NCBI GenBank assembly: GCA_004554105.1
Contig: SFNW01000037.1
Coordinates: forward strand, 1-15,169
Source: Clostridiales bacterium
GTDB lineage: Bacteria > Bacillota > Clostridia > Oscillospirales > CAG-272
DNA: 15,169 nt
Reading direction: 5' to 3'
Each line of letters opens with the position of its first letter. Position 1 is the stretch's first letter. Made by a program: the position numbers and the translations under genes. The notes under the pieces are model-generated. The model ran no database searches. It was given only the letters and a program-made list of their open reading frames with translations, and was not told where the DNA came from. This document shows positions 13,768 through 15,169 of this stretch, piece by piece.

Positions 13768-14897
13768 GCTTTCCCCCGCTTTCCGAGTGTATTTTTCACA
13801 TACCGCCAAAAGGGCTTCGGGTCGTCGCGGGCATAAAGTGCCTCGCGCACGCGGGGCGACAGCAAATCGCGCACGCCGCCGAAGAATGCGGCGATTTTGC
13901 CGTGGCGGAGCAGCGACAGGCAGGCGGCGGCGTCATTGAGCAGGAAAAACATCTTTCTTCCGCGCACATAACTCGTATCGGGGGCGGCAAAACTTTCGCC
14001 GGCGGCGGCACGCGCCCAAACCGCGGCAAAACTGCTTTCCGCCGCGCCCGTCAGCGGAAAACTGCCCCAAACGCGCGGGTTGATTTCGAGCAGCTTGTAG
14101 CCGTTTTGCGCATCGCCGCGAAATTCGACCATCGCCACGCCGACAAAGCCGAGGGCGCGGAGCAGCTTTGTCGCGTGTTCGACGAGTTTTTCGTCGTAAA
14201 AACTCTCGCAACAGGTCGACGGGCCGCCGTTTATCGGAAATTCGCGCACGCGGCGGTGGCAGAGCAGTGCGGCGGGATTTCCGTCTTTGTCGGTGACGAC
14301 GCAGACGCCCACGCCGCTCCCCGCGACATATTCCTGTACGACCGGCGTCTCGTCGTAGCGCCGCATGGCGGCGTAGACGCGTTCAAATTCTGCGGCGCTG
14401 TCGGCGCGGGCGTAGCGCTTTGCGGCTTTCAGCCCGAGTTTTTCGCCGCAGCGCGGCTTGACGATGACGGGGAACGCATCGGGCGCACCCGCGTAGGTGT
14501 TCGGTGTCGGCACGCCGATTTCTTCGGCGACGCGCTGGACGGTCGCCTTGTCGTTGGCGGCGTCAAGCGCACTTTCGCTCGGGACGAGGGTTTTGCAAAA
14601 ACTATCGAAGCGCGCGCGGTTTTTCGCAATCGCCGCAATGCTTTTTGCGCCGACGGGGAGAAGAACAGGCACTTCGGGACAGCCGCGGCAGATTCCCTCG
14701 AGCGCGTCAAGATAGGCATCGCTGCCGGTCGGCGCGTCGATCGCGTGACAGGACGACGCATAGCGCGAGACAAAGGCGGGCGGCGTCACTGCCGTGTCGT
14801 TTCCCTTGCAGAGGACGAGCGTATGTCCCGCTCTGCCGAGCGCCTGCACAAGGCTTGCCGCCGTGCGGTATTCGCAGTCGGTGACGACGATGACCAT
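13764..14897 (-). CDS. ATP-grasp ligase (carbamoyl-phosphate synthase-like, COG3919-like)
   Basis: A 377-residue cytosolic enzyme expected to activate a carboxylate as acyl phosphate and join it to an amine or thiol. An N-terminal pre-ATP-grasp Rossmann-like domain (about 1-110, starting VIVVTDCEYRTAASLVQAL) is followed by the ATP-grasp domain. Visible parts are DKATVQRVAEEIGVPTP (116-132), IVKPR with Lys147, VVQEYVAGSGVG (186-197), REFPINGGPSTCCES (218-232) and the metal-binding pair Glu258 (VEF) and EINPR (271-275). The last 80 residues are an uncharacterised helical tail. GAGGAGGAG lies a few bases before ATG 14897, and a near-consensus promoter is 34 bases up. It is the first gene of a three-gene operon. 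COG3919-like is from the FPINGGPSTCCES pattern, by memory. Substrates unknown. Confidence 0.87.
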   Translation of the reverse strand: MVIVVTDCEYRTAASLVQALGRAGHTLVLCKGNDTAVTPPAFVSRYASSCHAIDAPTGSDAYLDALEGICRGCPEVPVLLPVGAKSIAAIAKNRARFDSFCKTLVPSESALDAANDKATVQRVAEEIGVPTPNTYAGAPDAFPVIVKPRCGEKLGLKAAKRYARADSAAEFERVYAAMRRYDETPVVQEYVAGSGVGVCVVTDKDGNPAALLCHRRVREFPINGGPSTCCESFYDEKLVEHATKLLRALGFVGVAMVEFRGDAQNGYKLLEINPRVWGSFPLTGAAESSFAAVWARAAAGESFAAPDTSYVRGRKMFFLLNDAAACLSLLRHGKIAAFFGGVRDLLSPRVREALYARDDPKPFWRYVKNTLGKRGKA

Positions 14898-14930
14898 TTT
14901 GCTCCTCCTCTCAAACTCTGATATAAGGAT

Positions 14931-14959
14931 ATGTTATCATAATTTCCCGTCCTTGTCAA
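14931..14959 (-). promoter_or_regulatory. Strong sigma-A promoter of the ATP-grasp/PHP/deacetylase operon
   Basis: On the minus strand, TTGACA (14954-14959) is a perfect -35, with a 17-base spacer and TAACAT (14931-14936) as -10, preceded by TGA to give an extended -10. Transcription should start near 14924, leaving a leader of about 27 bases that carries the ribosome site. I see no operator next to it. Confidence 0.88.
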
Positions 14960-14978
14960 TTTAATCGGAAAAGCAAAC

Positions 14979-15001
14979 AAAAAAGCCGCCGACGCGGCTT
15001 T
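14979..15001 (-). terminator. Minus-strand terminator upstream of the operon promoter
   Basis: On the minus strand AAAGCCGC (from 15001-14994) pairs with GCGGCTTT (14989-14982) around GTCG, followed by T's from the AAAAAA at 14979-14984. It would stop transcription from the gene to the right before the operon promoter. Confidence 0.75.
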
Positions 15002-15044
15002 GAGATTGAGAGAGCATTCGGCAGAATCAAAACGCACTCGTACA

Positions 15045-15077
15045 CCCGTAGGGGCGGATTCCATATCCGTCCGCCCG
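15045..15077. repeat. Short GGGCGGAT hairpin repeat, copy 2
   Basis: Its first 25 bases are identical to 4312-4336. GGGCGGAT (15052-15059) pairs with ATCCGTCC (15065-15072) with one G-U pair. The rest differs by an insertion giving TCCGCCCG. It lies between two minus-strand transcription units, again just beyond the end of a gene. Confidence 0.8.
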
Positions 15078-15086
15078 CCATGCGCG

Positions 15087-15118
15087 AAAACCCGACGCTT
15101 TCGGCATTCAGGTCGGGT
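15087..15118 (-). terminator. Possible terminator overlapping the stop of the right-edge gene
   Basis: On the minus strand ACCCGAC (from 15118) and GTCGGGT (to 15090) form a 7-base stem followed by a run of T ending at 15087. The stem includes the last codons and stop. The T-run is short and the loop is long, so this is a weak call. Confidence 0.45.
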
Positions 15119-15169
15119 CGACGCTGCTGCCGAACAGCTTGGCGTATTCGGTCGGGGTGTAGCCGGTGG
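15108..15169 (-). CDS. 3' end of an AraC-like transcriptional regulator (partial)
   Basis: The minus strand is open from the window edge to TGA at 15110-15108 and encodes TGYTPTEYAKLFGSSVDPT. The first part resembles the last helix of AraC/XylS DNA-binding domains, where a G-x-(S/T)-P-x-E-Y-R-K-like segment ends the second helix-turn-helix. Only about 20 residues are visible, so both the gene and the family are tentative. A terminator-like stem and a repeat hairpin just beyond the stop support a real gene end here. Confidence 0.5.
   Translation of the reverse strand, partial: TGYTPTEYAKLFGSSVDPT

Noticed and set aside
13737..14921. Plus-strand open frames opposite the ATP-grasp and PHP genes (also 13135-13836 and 11675-12457).
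   Set aside because: The minus-strand products carry complete catalytic motifs, ATGA couplings and a strong promoter. The plus-strand translations are Arg/Ala-rich with no recognisable domain.

Overview
This window looks like the chromosome of a fairly GC-rich, Gram-positive member of the Clostridia. The Oscillospirales/Ruminococcaceae is my best guess. The evidence is a T-box leader ahead of pheST, a PheS with the Cys4 insert common in Firmicutes, a lipoprotein PstS with a classic lipobox, a PhoP/PhoR-type system with TTTTACA Pho-box repeats, and many interspersed multi-hairpin repeats of the CCTTCCCC...GGGGAAGG type. The assignment is by inference; there is no rRNA here.

Layout from left to right. 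(1) 1-170: a short copy of the multi-hairpin repeat. (2) 196-546 (+): a MmcQ/YjbR-family protein. (3) 553-4303 (+): a sigma-A promoter, a tRNA-Phe-type T-box leader with terminator, then pheS and pheT. (4) 4304-4819: a 516-base intergenic stretch with a short GGGCGGAT hairpin repeat, a terminator, a long copy of the multi-hairpin repeat, a second near-identical terminator, and a Pho-box promoter. (5) 4820-11460 (+): pstS-pstC-pstA-pstB-phoU followed by an OmpR-type response regulator and a PhoR-like sensor kinase. The last two are separated by a third type of hairpin repeat. (6) 11461-11779: a terminator for the plus-strand operon and another long repeat copy, one end of which can terminate the convergent minus-strand operon. 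(7) 14897-11780 (-): a three-gene operon with ATGA overlaps: ATP-grasp ligase, PHP phosphoesterase, and a NodB-type deacetylase with an SLH-like tail. Its promoter is near-consensus. (8) 15045-15169: a second copy of the GGGCGGAT hairpin and the last codons of a minus-strand gene that resembles an AraC-type C-terminus.

How the genes work together. The T-box senses uncharged tRNA-Phe and controls the two-subunit phenylalanyl-tRNA synthetase. The pst genes encode the high-affinity phosphate ABC importer. PhoU and the two-component pair report phosphate status, and the three ATTTTACA repeats upstream of pstS suggest that the response regulator encoded in the same cluster drives it. The minus-strand trio has no pathway I can name. 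The enzyme classes (amide-forming ligase, metal phosphoesterase, carbohydrate de-N-acetylase) suggest cell-envelope or small-molecule conjugate chemistry, but the deacetylase has no signal peptide and has lost the usual motif-5 histidine.

The best candidates for something under-described are that trio and the family of structured repeats. Two long repeat copies share a 60-base block with one mismatch, sit between A/T-run direct repeats, and supply terminators to neighbouring operons.
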